64,000 nucleotides of DNA from Thelephora terrestris (GCA_015956445.1 WIUZ02000007.1:1860001-1924000), one strand, 5' to 3'; shown: positions 1 to 10,389, counted from the first letter of the stretch. A program made the numbers and translations. Notes: generated by a model not told the origin, from the letters alone.

Positions 1-742
1 ATGTAATCAAGATGTAATCACTGATTCCAGGTGCCCCTGCCCCCAGTGAAACGCTCTCGACGCCGTCCTGCTCATCGCATGGCTCCATCGGCTAATCCCT
101 ATCCTCGTCCAGTCGAGTCGGATGGTGACCAGTCTGGTCGAGGTGGGGGACGAGAGTTCCGCTATCGGGTCAACCGTTCCTACCGACAAGTCGAGTCGGA
201 GATCCAGCTTCGCCACCAGCTTCGACTCGCAAGACAGGATTCCGCCCAGGGGTCCAATGAGGGAGACGGAGGATCGCTTGCCGACTATGTCGACAGTACT
301 GTCGAGCAGTCACCCGGTGATGGAGATGTGGGACCAGGTGTTCAGCAGTTCGGTGACATCTGGGAGGCTGATCGGTCCGCTCGAAGGCATCTCTTCCTAT
401 CGGCTTGAACTAGTCGTTCAGCTGAGTGCCGAAGATGGTGACGCCATGTTCGGGGAGGTCCTAGCGAGGAGGGGCCAGCACTTCGATCTCCGGGATGGAA
501 GGGTGATGACCATGAGGCCTGCCGTAGATAGAGTCGACTTTTGATAGACTTGGGTAGCACTTGTATAGCTCGTTGTGGATTCGCTGGGAATAGTACGCGC
601 GTGTGTGTGTTTCGAATGATTGGTGTGAAGGATAAAGAATGTGAAGCATTCAACACATAAGAATTGGTAAGAAGAGTTCGAAGAAAGAGCGTGTTATAAA
701 AAGTTTAAAAATACCATGTTCCTGACAAACACTATCTGATTC
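1..742. other. Stretch without a recognisable gene
   Basis: Short open frames occur on both strands but overlap each other and show no protein family I recognise. No tRNA or splice-consistent gene model was found. The segment lies just upstream of a minisatellite and may be a remnant of an older repeat or the edge of a gene outside the window. Confidence 0.4.
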
Positions 743-985
743 CCATGCCCCATGGGTTGTACAACACTATCCATTCTCCATGGTGCATGGGTTGTACAAC
801 ACTATCTATTTTCCATGCCCCATGGGTTGTACAATGCTATCCAATTCCCATGCCCCATGGGTTGTACATCACTATCCAATTCCCATGCACCATGGGTTGT
901 ACAACAGCATCTTGTGCCCATGGGGCATCAGTTGCAGAATGGTGTCCTTTCTCCATGTCCCATGGATTATATCACTATTCCAGGA
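743..985. repeat. 35-bp minisatellite, about seven units
   Basis: The phrase ATGGGTTGTACA recurs at 752, 787, 822, 857 and 892, a constant 35-bp step. Two more decayed units follow near 927 and 962. Each good unit contains two small palindromes: CCATG-NNN-CATGG, with variable centres CCC, GTG and CAC, and GTTGTACAAC, which is perfect in the best units. There are no unique spacers, so this is a plain tandem array. Confidence 0.85.
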
Positions 986-1083
986 AAGGAGATACTTTAT
1001 AAATCAACCATTAGCTGTGTGAATTTGAAAAAATTAGACCCTGTTTGTATGCATGATAGACCATATATCAGTTTGTGGCTCTA

Positions 1084-1280
1084 ACCTAATGGAAACTAAA
1101 CTTAACCTGATAATAGCCACAACCTAATCCTCAATCTAACCTGAGCCAATGTAAACTTGACCCATGAACCTAAGCCTAACCTAATCCTAAACCTGGTCTA
1201 ATCCCAAATCTAACCCTAACCTGACCTGACCTAACCTAACCTAACCTAACCTAACCTAACCTATACCTAACCTAACCTGG
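1084..1280. repeat. CCTAA-type pentanucleotide array
   Basis: A degenerate (CCTAA)n tract has a near-perfect core at about 1211–1279 and frayed copies upstream (CCTAATC, CCTGA, CCTAAG). It resembles telomeric DNA but the unit is five bases, not the six of TTAGGG, and gene space continues on at least one side. It is best read as an internal microsatellite. Confidence 0.8.
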
Positions 1281-1556
1281 TATGGGCAAACCTAACCTAC
1301 CTATCATGACCTGTTTCAGCCTAATGTCATGTATGTGTCAGGCCGACGCGACCTCTACAGTTCAATAGCACTCTTGCTATCCAAACCTATCACACTCAGG
1401 GGTCAAACACACAGTTATAACCCTGTTGCAAACCCAGGGATATCGGAAGTCTCTTCACAGACTAGATAGGAGAAGAGGAGAAAGAAGGAGACAAGGGTCT
1501 TCAGGCACTCTTGCTCTAAGCACACAGCAGTAGAGGTCACGGAGAGTCTGATGATA

Positions 1557-1613
1557 ACAAATCTAAGGAGTACAGGCTAAACTACTCTGAGTATATATAC
1601 TACTTAGATTTGT
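1557..1613. repeat. Short inverted repeat with AT-rich loop
   Basis: ACAAATCTAAG at 1557–1567 is perfectly complementary to CTTAGATTTGT at 1603–1613. The 35-nt loop contains TATATA. The function is unknown. It lies in an otherwise featureless stretch (1281–1959). Confidence 0.6.
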
Positions 1614-1959
1614 GACGTGACAGTGACATGTAACTACCCTAAAGATACAAACACAGACAAACATGGTCCGTGCGCAGCACTGCATGGTCTGTGCGTTACG
1701 TGGTGACTAATGCTACAGATTATCAGCTGATAAACGAAAGTGTGGCGGCCAATAGCAATTTGAGAGCATTACAAAGCAGTTACAAAGCATGACGTAGCCT
1801 GGGAATGTTCGGAAGGAATGTGGGTATGACTGACTAACAGCCAATGGCAAAAGGGGAGCATATGACTAAGAAATAGGGGCATATGATGTCATGTGGGTCA
1901 TGCGCAGTAAACAATAGAAATGATGACTCAACTCCTGAGTCGTGGAAGGGGCGTGGCAT

Positions 1960-2176
1960 TTGGTATATAACCAAAGGGGGTTGGATGACTGGTCTTCCAA
2001 CAAACCCACCTTTGTTACACACAGCCAACATGCCTCGTGCTCAAACTCGCAATCCCACTCGTCGTTCCTCCTCCTACTCTCCTGTTCAGGAGAACTACAA
2101 CATCGACCGTTTCTCCCATGCCCGTCGGGATCCATCCCGCCCTTATCCCACTTTGGGAGCCGTTATGGACCGGTGA
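1960..2176 (+). pseudogene. 5' end of a gene cut off by the Gypsy LTR
   Basis: A TATA-like box (GGTATATAACC, about 1962–1972) lies roughly 60 bp ahead of an ATG at 2030. That ATG opens a 48-codon Ser/Arg/Pro-rich frame (start MPRAQTRNPTRRSSSY). The frame runs right up to the LTR edge at 2173 and stops within the first bases of the LTR. The layout fits a promoter and N-terminus truncated by the element. The rest of the gene is not seen elsewhere in the window. The peptide is not recognised and could equally be the start of an older repeat's own gene. Confidence 0.35.
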
Positions 2177-3478
2177 CCTGACTCCGTTTTCCTGGCCCTC
2201 CGACTCAGATCCATCACCCATCCTCCCTCCAGCGATTCGGGTCCCTTCCCCACCTGCCTGCCCTGTGTCGCGACGTATCGCGAGCCTCCCTCCTCGACCT
2301 GACGCTCCATCGACTCTCGCCAGTCTCCCGCCAGTCTCGCGACCTCCCGCCCGTCTGGACTTCACCAAAACTCTCTAAGTCCACATTCCGAGTCCGGCTT
2401 CCCCGATCCCGCGTGCCCTCCGATCACTTCCGCCTCTCGACAATGACTCGACCCCTTGTTCGTCGTTGTTCGGATCCCCCGCATCGGTCCGTCGTCCCGA
2501 CTCTGGAACACGTGCCTCCCGCTCCTTTGTTGCACGTCGACGCCGCCCCGATCCTCTCGCCGCGTTGCCCGACTCCCGCCTGTTCCACTTCAGCCATCTT
2601 TTGACGTCTTGGTTCGATCATCCATTCTGTAGCTTCGTAGTTTCCCACGATGCCTTCATTCCTCCCTCACCCCTTCCCGCCGCCTTGTTCGTTCCTCCCG
2701 CGTTCTTGTTCTCTCTATCCGATCCGCTCTTCGCTTTGTATGACCTCCCTACGCCCTTCACGACCTTCACGACTCCCGTTCTCTCGCGACGTTCGCTTTG
2801 TTCACTTCTCTTTCTCCCTCTTTTCCTGTTCTACTTTCGACCTCTCTCTCTACCCACTATATAAGTGTCAGTAGATAGGCCTGGTTCGAATAACGAAGTG
2901 CAGTTCCCCCTTTCCCTCTAAAGTTCAACTCAGCCTTGCGCTGTCTAAAGCCTCCAACACTCTTCGTTCCTCGCGACCAAGTTCTCTTTGAGCGCAGTGC
3001 TCGAAGAACCCTCTAGCTTTTCTCTTTCCTCGTCTCGACTTCTCTCGACGTGAAGCGCAGTGCTTCTCGACCTTCTCTACTCGTCTCGCGAGCGCAGTGC
3101 TCTACTCCAGTCTTGAGCGCAGTGCTCAGCTCTTAGCTCTTCGTGGCGAACGCAGTGTTCACCACCTCTACTAGTTTCTTCTCGTCTCAGGTATTCGCTC
3201 GTTCTCTCGTCTCGCGCTGATAGCTTCCTTCTTAGCCACCTATCCCGCCGCGACCCTCTTCGTCGCGACGCTTGTCTATTGAGACTCTATTCTATCGCCA
3301 CCACCTCCTATTCCCTCCCTACTTCTCCCTACTCCTCCCTACTCCTCCCTACTCCTCCCTACTCCTCTCTACCTCTACCTGCTTTACCCTACCGACGTCT
3401 GCACAACCGGTCACCCACACCCTTCAGCTCCCTCTTCTTGCTACTTGTTCCCACGACTTAGCGAGACTGGGTAGTTCA
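2174..3478 (+). repeat. Gypsy 5' LTR
   Basis: The LTR starts TGACCTG and ends GTAGTTCA, the usual TG...CA ends. It matches 12979–14273 almost base for base. A TATATAAG box near 2860 probably sets the transcript start, which places the hairpin array and the TCCCTACTCC repeats in the RNA leader. Short open frames inside the LTR recur identically in the other copy and are not treated as genes. Confidence 0.95.
2990..3160 (+). other. Five covarying GCAGT-loop hairpins in the LTR leader
   Basis: Five short hairpins share a GCAGT core: GAGC-GCAGT-GCTC (2990–3002), GAAGC-GCAGT-GCTTC (3052–3066), GAGC-GCAGT-GCTC (3090–3102), TGAGC-GCAGT-GCTCA (3114–3128) and GAAC-GCAGT-GTTC (3148–3160). The core is constant, while stem bases change in matched pairs (G–C to A–T). 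This points to selection on structure. The same set is present in the 3' LTR (about 13795–13965). A role in packaging, dimerisation or translation is inference only. Confidence 0.75.
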
Positions 3479-3481
3479 TTT

Positions 3482-3499
3482 TGGAACCCACGCCGGGAC
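3482..3499 (+). other. Gypsy primer binding site (candidate)
   Basis: TGGAACCCACGCCGGGAC begins three bases after the 5' LTR. It starts with TGG, as expected for pairing with a tRNA 3' CCA end. The tRNA was not identified. Confidence 0.65.
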
Positions 3500-3730
3500 C
3501 GGTTCAGAACGTCACCTCCTTGTTAGAAGACATCAGTCATTCCCCGAGGACGTGCCACGAGCGCGCGTCATCAGCCTACTCGTCCTACCCCAGTTCTTAC
3601 TCGCGCTCGAGCTCACGAACTCGCGACTCTCTCCCGAGCCAGGGAAGATCTTCTCGTTGCCCAGATAGCTGCTGTTGAAACTCAGGATATCCTCACCGCC
3701 ATCGATAACATCATCTCTGCCCGACAAAAT

Positions 3731-6385
3731 TTGCCTGCCGCCACTTCTACTCCCCTCCCGCCTTCCGACTCTGAGGATTCACCTTTCAGCACCCCCCCTT
3801 CGTCTCCGACAGCAGCACACGACTATCTTCCCCCCTCTCCAGTTCTCGAGCCTATCTCGCATCCCACCTCTCCTCTATCGTCTGTAGCCCCGGATTCTCC
3901 TCTCATCTTGACACCAGCCCAGTTATCTCCCACCCTCCCACCCGTGTCACGACCAGAATCCCCCATCCCTCCCCTCGCGCCAATCGTCCCGCCACCAGTT
4001 CCAGCTATGACTACAGTAAACATGCCTATGCCGGGCAACCGCGAGGCCCCCAAATTTTCAGACGATGCAGACTTCTTCGACGAGTTCTTTATCGATGTCG
4101 CAGAGCTCGCTGCTCGCGCTGGCCTCGCCGATAAGGATGCTATTCGATGGGCTATACGCTACGCAGGCCCAGAGAGTGCCTCTTGGCGCTACCTCCCTTC
4201 CGTTGTCGATGAGGGTAACCCCACGCTCAAGCAATTCCAGGCAGAAGTTGCTAAGTGTTACCCACATCTCGGTAGCGACCGCCGGTACTCTAGAGGCGAT
4301 ATGCAGCGTCTCTTAGAGAGGACCCAGCGTCTCAACGACATGTCTCGCGACGATCTCGGACGATACTTCCGTCGCTTCGTTACCTACTCCACCTATCTCC
4401 TCCGAAGGAATCGTCTCTCCGAGCACGAGCGCAACGGGCTCTATCTCCAGGGCTTCCCTCTCGACGTTCGCCAGTCTATCAGGCGACGTCTCGCGATTAA
4501 GGTCCCCGACACCGTCCCGAGTGAGGGATACGAGTTCGACGACATTCACGAGGCTGCCTTGTTCGTCCTCGCAGACGAGGCTCAGCCAGCTACTACTACG
4601 ATCGTAAAGCAAGAGCAGGACACCGTCGGCCAGCTCCTCCAGGCTGTCTCCGACCTCACCCGTGTTTTCACCTCCAATGCTCATACTCAGCGTCCTCGTA
4701 CCCCTCCCGCGAATCCTCCCGCTCCTCGCTATCGCCCAGATACTCCTCGTCCCGCTCCGGGAGGAGCTTATCAGAGTACCCCCCGGTGGAACCCCCAGTC
4801 CGCACAACGCCCGGAGCCCTACCAGGCTCCACAGCGTTCAGATCACTACCAGCAGCAGTATCAGCAGAACTGCATGTTTTGTAGCGAGCCTGACCATTTC
4901 GTGCGCGACTGTCCACTAGCTCTCGAGTATATGCGCGACGGCAGAGTCATTCGCAACGACTTCGGGAAGATTGCGCTCCCAGACGGCCGATTCCCCCCTC
5001 GTCATATCCCCGGTAAGAACATGCGCGAGCGTGTTGACAACTGGTGGAACTCAGAAGGCATTCAACGAGAGGCTCCCGCCCCAGAAGTCGTTTCTACCCA
5101 CTACCTGGAAACTCTCGACGAATGTATCTTCGAGTTTGACGTCTCTCCTCACGAGTCTTCGTGCAACTTCGCGAACTGTCCCGATAGCACCGACAACACC
5201 GATGAGCAGCTCTCGATGATACAGGCTCAGATCGACTCACTCCGCGAGGCCCAGGTTCTTGCAGTCGAGAAGGGTTCCAAGAAGGTGCAGTTCGACGGTG
5301 TTGAGATCGCCAGGAGAGTCGGCCCTCCTAGGAGAGACGGTCGTCTCCCCACTCCTCCTCCCCCCAAGAGTCCCTCTGTGAACGTTCCCTCCTCTTCCTC
5401 CTCCCAGTTTCCCCCTCTCGCCCAGTCTCAGCCAGCTCCCGCTCCACTCCCGATCAGGTCTGCTCTTAAGCCATCTCAGCCCTCGACGTCCCAGCTCTCG
5501 ACTTCTGAGCCCACTCCTCCTACCCCTAACGTCTTCGGAAGACCTGGAGTTCGCGCTGGAGCTCTCCCTATCCCACGTTCACAAGGACCCATGCGTCCCG
5601 TCTCGATTCCCGCCAAGCCCACTGCCGAGGAACCTAAGTCCCGTTACCAAGCCGCCATCGAGACAGACGTTAACACCTCCGATATCGCCAATCGGGTGCT
5701 CGATGCGAAGGTAACCCTCAGCAGTCGCGAGCTTCTCGCTGTATCTTCCGACGTCCGTCGACATATGAAGGACCTCGTTACTTCAAAGAAGGTATCAGCC
5801 AACTTAGTGGAAATCGACGACGACGACCTCCCGAACGGTGCTACGACTAGCGGTTCTCTCCCGTCTTCCGTCTACTTCGATCTCGTGAAGTACGACCCGG
5901 CTTCGTCTGCCGCCGCGGCCTCCCTACCTCTTCGCGTCATTCGTCCCACCTTCGCGCCCGGCGTTGAGCCCGAATGCATCCTCGACGGTGGAGCACAGAT
6001 AGTAGTCATGCGAAAAGACATCTGGGAACGCATCAAAGCACCTATCGCAGCAAACAAGGCTATGTCCATGGAGTCTGCTAACTCCTCTAGGACCACGACT
6101 CTAGGACTCATCGAGAATCACCCGGTCAAGCTTGGACCTATCACGATTCACCTCCAGATCCAGGTCGTAGACGACGCTCCCTTTGAAGTCCTGCTAGGAA
6201 GACCCTTCTTTGACGTCGTGAACTGCTCGGAAGTCAGCCGTTCCGGCGGGAACCACGAGATCCACGTCAAAGACCCTAGCACCGGTACTCCCTACGTCTT
6301 CGCGACGGAGCCTCGTCCTAATAGAGCCTCTTGCTGCCCTCCCGAGAAACACGGAAACGCACAGTCCGCAAATTTTCAACACTAG
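3731..6385 (+). CDS. gag: Gypsy Gag–protease polyprotein
   Basis: This 884-codon frame has a Pro/Ser-rich start, a retrotransposon Gag-type helical domain (about residues 95–290), one CCHC zinc knuckle (CMFCSEPDHFVRDC, near residue 380) and a retropepsin-like aspartic protease region near the C-terminus (about residues 740–860). The next frame, pol, overlaps its end by 55 bases in the −1 frame. This is the usual arrangement for read-through by ribosomal frameshifting in this family. The true start codon is uncertain because the region between the primer site and this ATG is also largely open. Confidence 0.88.
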   Translation: MPAATSTPLPPSDSEDSPFSTPPSSPTAAHDYLPPSPVLEPISHPTSPLSSVAPDSPLILTPAQLSPTLPPVSRPESPIPPLAPIVPPPVPAMTTVNMPMPGNREAPKFSDDADFFDEFFIDVAELAARAGLADKDAIRWAIRYAGPESASWRYLPSVVDEGNPTLKQFQAEVAKCYPHLGSDRRYSRGDMQRLLERTQRLNDMSRDDLGRYFRRFVTYSTYLLRRNRLSEHERNGLYLQGFPLDVRQSIRRRLAIKVPDTVPSEGYEFDDIHEAALFVLADEAQPATTTIVKQEQDTVGQLLQAVSDLTRVFTSNAHTQRPRTPPANPPAPRYRPDTPRPAPGGAYQSTPRWNPQSAQRPEPYQAPQRSDHYQQQYQQNCMFCSEPDHFVRDCPLALEYMRDGRVIRNDFGKIALPDGRFPPRHIPGKNMRERVDNWWNSEGIQREAPAPEVVSTHYLETLDECIFEFDVSPHESSCNFANCPDSTDNTDEQLSMIQAQIDSLREAQVLAVEKGSKKVQFDGVEIARRVGPPRRDGRLPTPPPPKSPSVNVPSSSSSQFPPLAQSQPAPAPLPIRSALKPSQPSTSQLSTSEPTPPTPNVFGRPGVRAGALPIPRSQGPMRPVSIPAKPTAEEPKSRYQAAIETDVNTSDIANRVLDAKVTLSSRELLAVSSDVRRHMKDLVTSKKVSANLVEIDDDDLPNGATTSGSLPSSVYFDLVKYDPASSAAAASLPLRVIRPTFAPGVEPECILDGGAQIVVMRKDIWERIKAPIAANKAMSMESANSSRTTTLGLIENHPVKLGPITIHLQIQVVDDAPFEVLLGRPFFDVVNCSEVSRSGGNHEIHVKDPSTGTPYVFATEPRPNRASCCPPEKHGNAQSANFQH

Positions 6386-9300
6386 ACGATTCTGTACCGG
6401 CGAAGCATCCCGATACCCATCTTCCCCTTCGCTATCCTCCTCATCCCAGCCCCGCAGAATCGTCTTCCGTCCGTGTTTCCTCCCGTGGTCTTCCAGGCCA
6501 TATACCCTCTTTCTCCTCCTTTCCATCTCACCAGTTTCCCTCTCGTTCCTCGGTAGTTTTCTCTCCTTTTGACTCTTGTTCCTCTTCCAGTTCTTCCTTG
6601 TCTGTAGATTCTTCGCGATCGTCCCACTCTCCTCCAGTTCCTTCCCACTCTGTTTTCACTTTCTCTCGACTGTTTTCTCCTCCCGGTTCCGTTTCTCCCG
6701 CTTCGTTTTCTGTTTCCCCTGAGCATTCCCCTTTTACTTCCGCTTCCGTAGACATAGATTCCGTTTCTCTCCATCCCGTTTCTGTTGATCATTACGTTTA
6801 TCCTCCAGATACCCCCTCTCGCTCTCCTCCCGTACCATTCTCGCGCGAGTGTCTCCCCACGAGCACGCAGTCCCCCGAGAGCCCACTTGTATCCTTTGTC
6901 TCCCTTCTCTCCACTTCCCCCTCTCGACGTACTCTCTCCTCTGCTCTCGCTACGCTCCAGGAAACACTCCCGAGCCCGTCTCCCGGTCCCCTCAACCAGT
7001 TCTCGGCTCTAAGCCAATGGTATACCGACCGTCACGCCCAGAGTCTATCCCCTCCCGACGACCCCTACCTTGCCTCAGCCTTCGCCTATAAGAAGGTAGC
7101 CAATAAGACTCGACCCGTCGCGACCACCCTCCCCGAGAACTTCCGGATCACTCGTCGAGACCATCCCGATCCCCTAGCAGGCATGCCCCCGCTTCCAACT
7201 CGTCCTCCCGACTTCGTCCCTACTGGTCGCCTCACCCAAGAACGACGAGACCAGATGGACTTAGGAAGAGATCTCCTTCTCCCTGAAGAAGTCAAGCTTG
7301 CTGAGTGGATCGTCTGCACCCACAATACCGCCTTCGCCTGGACCGACGAAGAGAGAGGTAGCTTTGACCCACAGTATTTCGCGCCAATTCAGATCCCCCG
7401 TATCTCGCACACTCCCTGGGTTCATCGACAAGGCCCTATCCCTCGCGGTATTCTGAACGACGTCACGAAGATCATCGAAGACAAGTGGAGATCCGGTGTC
7501 TACGAGCCGTCCTCCTCCTCCTACAATAGTCGCTGGTTCTGCGTCTATAAGAAGGACGGCAAGTCTCTTCGTCTCGTTCACTCTCTGGAGCCCCTGAACG
7601 CTGTTACCATTCGCAACGCCGCTATGCCTCCCTACACTGACGTAGTGGCCGAGGACTTCGCTGCTAGGTCGATCTACACCACGCTAGATCTCTACGTCTC
7701 ATTCGACCAGCGGCAACTCCATCCCTCCTCTCGCGACATGACAACGTTCAATACTCCTTTAGGTCCCTTTCGTCTTACAGTCCTCCCGATGGGCTGGACG
7801 AATTCTCCTGCTGTTCTCCAAGGCGACATCACGCATATCCTCCGACCCGAGATCCCCCACTGCACTCAGCCCTTCGCTGACGACGTCCCGATCAAAGGTC
7901 CCCGCACACGATACGAGCTTCCCGACGGTACCTTCGAGACTATCCCCGACAACCCAGGCATTCGACACTTTGTCTGGGAGCATTTTGAGTCCGTCCACCG
8001 TATCATCCAGCGTGTCAAAGCCTACGGAGCCACGTTTAGCGGCAAGAAAGCTTTCATTGGAGTCCCTCGCGCTGACATTCTCGGACACATCTGCACCTAT
8101 GACGGCCGTATCGCGGATTCCTCCCGCATTCGCGCCATCGAAAACTGGCCCGTCCCGACGAATGTCTCCGAAGTACGAGCTTTCTTAGGCACTTGTGGCG
8201 TCCTTCGTATCTTCATCAAGGATTACACCCTCATTGCCCGCCCGCTTATTCAGCTTACTCGCAAGGACGAACCCTTCGCCATCGGCCCCGAGCACCTCCA
8301 AGCCATCGCTACGCTTAAGTCAGCTATCGCGAACTCTCCCGCTCTCAGACCCATCGACTACGACTCCGAGAACCCCGTCATTCTCGCCGTCGACTCTTGC
8401 ATGAATGGCGCCGGCTACATTATCTTCCAGATTGGGGACGATAAGAAGCGCTATCCTAGTCGATTTGGGTCTATCACCTTCAACGAGCGAGAGTCCCGCT
8501 ATTCTCAGGCTAAACTGGAGCTCTATGGCCTCTTCCGCGCTCTGAAGCAGACGCAGCTCTACACCATCGGAGTCAAACGCCTTATCGTCGAGATGGATGC
8601 CAAATTCATCAAGGGGATGCTCAATAACCCTACTCTCCATCCTAACGACGCTATCAACCGGTGGATTGCTGCTATTCTCCTCTTCGACTTCGAGCTCGTA
8701 CACGTCCCTGCCGAGAAGCATACCGGAGCGGACGGACTCTCCCGACGTCCTCGCGCTTCCGATGACCCCCTTCCCGACGAAGGTGACGACTTAGAAGACT
8801 GGATCGACAGTCAATCTGGTTTCTTTATCGAGGCTACTTCCCCACCTTCTCTCTTCGACTCCGCACCACCTCTCTCCCTCGTCTCCTCCCACATAGCCAC
8901 CGAAGATCCAGACCTCGATCCCGAGTCGTCCCTCTCCTCCTCCTTCCCTCCCGCTGAGAAAGCCGGCGAGATTCCCCGTTCCGAGAAGGCTCTGCGCCGC
9001 GAGGCCAAGCTCTCGAAGATCCGCCACTTTCTCACCACCCTCGAACGTCCGCCAGACCTCTCTGATCAGGAGTATCGACAGTTCATCCGACAGGCCTACG
9101 ATTACTTCATCTTGGACTCCCGCCTGTTCCGGAAACATCGAGACGGTTACTCCCAGCTGGTTCCCCCTCCCGACGCCCGCTACCCCCTCATCGAGTATGC
9201 TCACGACAATCTCGGTCACAAGGGTGTCTTCGCTACGACTAGGAACTTGCTGATTCGCTTCTGGTGGCCCTTCCTCAACGAAGACGTTCGATGGTTCGTC

Positions 9301-10389
9301 AAGACCTGCCGAGAGTGCCAGTTTCGTCAAACTGAGTACTTCTTCATTCCCCCTATGGTCCCCGACGTCCCTTCCCTCTTCCGCAAAGCCCACATCGACA
9401 CGTTCCTTATGCCCAAGGTCGGGAACTACCGTTATGTCATCCATGCTCGCTGCGCGATGACTTCATATCCCGAAGGACGCGCTACCACCTCCGACTCCCA
9501 CTCCGTTATCGCCGACTTTATCTTCCAGGACATCCTTTGTCGCTGGGGCGCTCTCGACGAGTTAGTCACTGACAACGGTACCGCTTACATCGCTGCCCTC
9601 GACCTTATCGCTGCTCGCTATGGCATTCGACACATCCGCATCTCTGGCTACAACTCCCGCGCGAATGGCATCATCGAGTCCAAGCATTTCGACGTTCGCG
9701 AAGCCGTGATGAAGACCTGCAAAGGTAACGAGTCTAAGTGGCGTCAAGTTCTCCCTCTCGTGTTCTGGGCCGAGCGTGTTACCGTCCGCAAGGCTACTGG
9801 TTACTCCCCCTACTATATGGTTCACGGTGTTCACCCCCTTCTCCCCTTCGACATTCTCGAGGCTACCTATCTTGCTCCCACTCAAGACTTCGGCGTTTCT
9901 ACCGAGGAACTCATCGCCATCCGGGCTCAACAGCTCGCGAAGCGTCCCGAAGATCTCGCGACGATGCGCCAACTCGTCACTCAGTCTAGGATCAAGAACC
10001 TTGAACGGTTCGAAAAAGAGCACGCCTCCCGCATCATTGACTTCGACTTCAAGCCTGGAGCTCTCGTCTTAGTCCGCAACAACCGTATCGAGGAAGCCCT
10101 CAACCGGAAGACCAAGCCTCGCTACACTGGTCCTATGGTTGTGGTCCGCAAGACTATCGGCACCTCCTATGTCATCGCCGAGCTCGACGGTTCCCAGGCT
10201 CAGCTTCGCGTCGCTGGTTTTCGACTTATCCCCTACTTTCCCCGCACTCGCGCCACGGTTCCTATTGTTCCCGACGTTCTCGACGACGAGTTTGACTCTA
10301 CCGAAGACGACCCCGAGGACACCCTGTACTTTGGCTCGTTGGACTCCGATTCCTCTACTTACATTCACTTGGACGCTCCCTCTTTATGA
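6331..10389 (+). CDS. pol: Gypsy Pol: reverse transcriptase, RNase H, integrase
   Basis: This 1352-codon frame runs in the −1 frame relative to gag and starts inside it. In order it shows a long Ser/Pro-rich linker; reverse transcriptase (about residues 390–570, with the conserved double-Asp motif near 516); RNase H (about 680–800); an HHCC integrase zinc domain (about 955–1000); an integrase core with the DDE-type residues (TDNG near 1079, Glu near 1115); and a GPY/F-like C-terminal module (about 1245–1300). It looks intact. The first ATG need not be used if pol is made as a Gag–Pol fusion. Confidence 0.93.
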   Translation: MLPSRETRKRTVRKFSTLDDSVPAKHPDTHLPLRYPPHPSPAESSSVRVSSRGLPGHIPSFSSFPSHQFPSRSSVVFSPFDSCSSSSSSLSVDSSRSSHSPPVPSHSVFTFSRLFSPPGSVSPASFSVSPEHSPFTSASVDIDSVSLHPVSVDHYVYPPDTPSRSPPVPFSRECLPTSTQSPESPLVSFVSLLSTSPSRRTLSSALATLQETLPSPSPGPLNQFSALSQWYTDRHAQSLSPPDDPYLASAFAYKKVANKTRPVATTLPENFRITRRDHPDPLAGMPPLPTRPPDFVPTGRLTQERRDQMDLGRDLLLPEEVKLAEWIVCTHNTAFAWTDEERGSFDPQYFAPIQIPRISHTPWVHRQGPIPRGILNDVTKIIEDKWRSGVYEPSSSSYNSRWFCVYKKDGKSLRLVHSLEPLNAVTIRNAAMPPYTDVVAEDFAARSIYTTLDLYVSFDQRQLHPSSRDMTTFNTPLGPFRLTVLPMGWTNSPAVLQGDITHILRPEIPHCTQPFADDVPIKGPRTRYELPDGTFETIPDNPGIRHFVWEHFESVHRIIQRVKAYGATFSGKKAFIGVPRADILGHICTYDGRIADSSRIRAIENWPVPTNVSEVRAFLGTCGVLRIFIKDYTLIARPLIQLTRKDEPFAIGPEHLQAIATLKSAIANSPALRPIDYDSENPVILAVDSCMNGAGYIIFQIGDDKKRYPSRFGSITFNERESRYSQAKLELYGLFRALKQTQLYTIGVKRLIVEMDAKFIKGMLNNPTLHPNDAINRWIAAILLFDFELVHVPAEKHTGADGLSRRPRASDDPLPDEGDDLEDWIDSQSGFFIEATSPPSLFDSAPPLSLVSSHIATEDPDLDPESSLSSSFPPAEKAGEIPRSEKALRREAKLSKIRHFLTTLERPPDLSDQEYRQFIRQAYDYFILDSRLFRKHRDGYSQLVPPPDARYPLIEYAHDNLGHKGVFATTRNLLIRFWWPFLNEDVRWFVKTCRECQFRQTEYFFIPPMVPDVPSLFRKAHIDTFLMPKVGNYRYVIHARCAMTSYPEGRATTSDSHSVIADFIFQDILCRWGALDELVTDNGTAYIAALDLIAARYGIRHIRISGYNSRANGIIESKHFDVREAVMKTCKGNESKWRQVLPLVFWAERVTVRKATGYSPYYMVHGVHPLLPFDILEATYLAPTQDFGVSTEELIAIRAQQLAKRPEDLATMRQLVTQSRIKNLERFEKEHASRIIDFDFKPGALVLVRNNRIEEALNRKTKPRYTGPMVVVRKTIGTSYVIAELDGSQAQLRVAGFRLIPYFPRTRATVPIVPDVLDDEFDSTEDDPEDTLYFGSLDSDSSTYIHLDAPSL

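Noticed and set aside
743-985. CRISPR-like array
   Set aside because: The units are contiguous 35-bp repeats without unique spacers, and the genome is eukaryotic.
1084-1280. True telomere
   Set aside because: The unit is five bases, degenerate and internal; no TTAGGG run and no chromosome end is visible.
2413-2874. Protein-coding frames inside the Gypsy LTR (repeated at 13218–13679)
   Set aside because: They overlap each other on both strands, span TATA and leader sequence, and are copied only because the LTR is duplicated.
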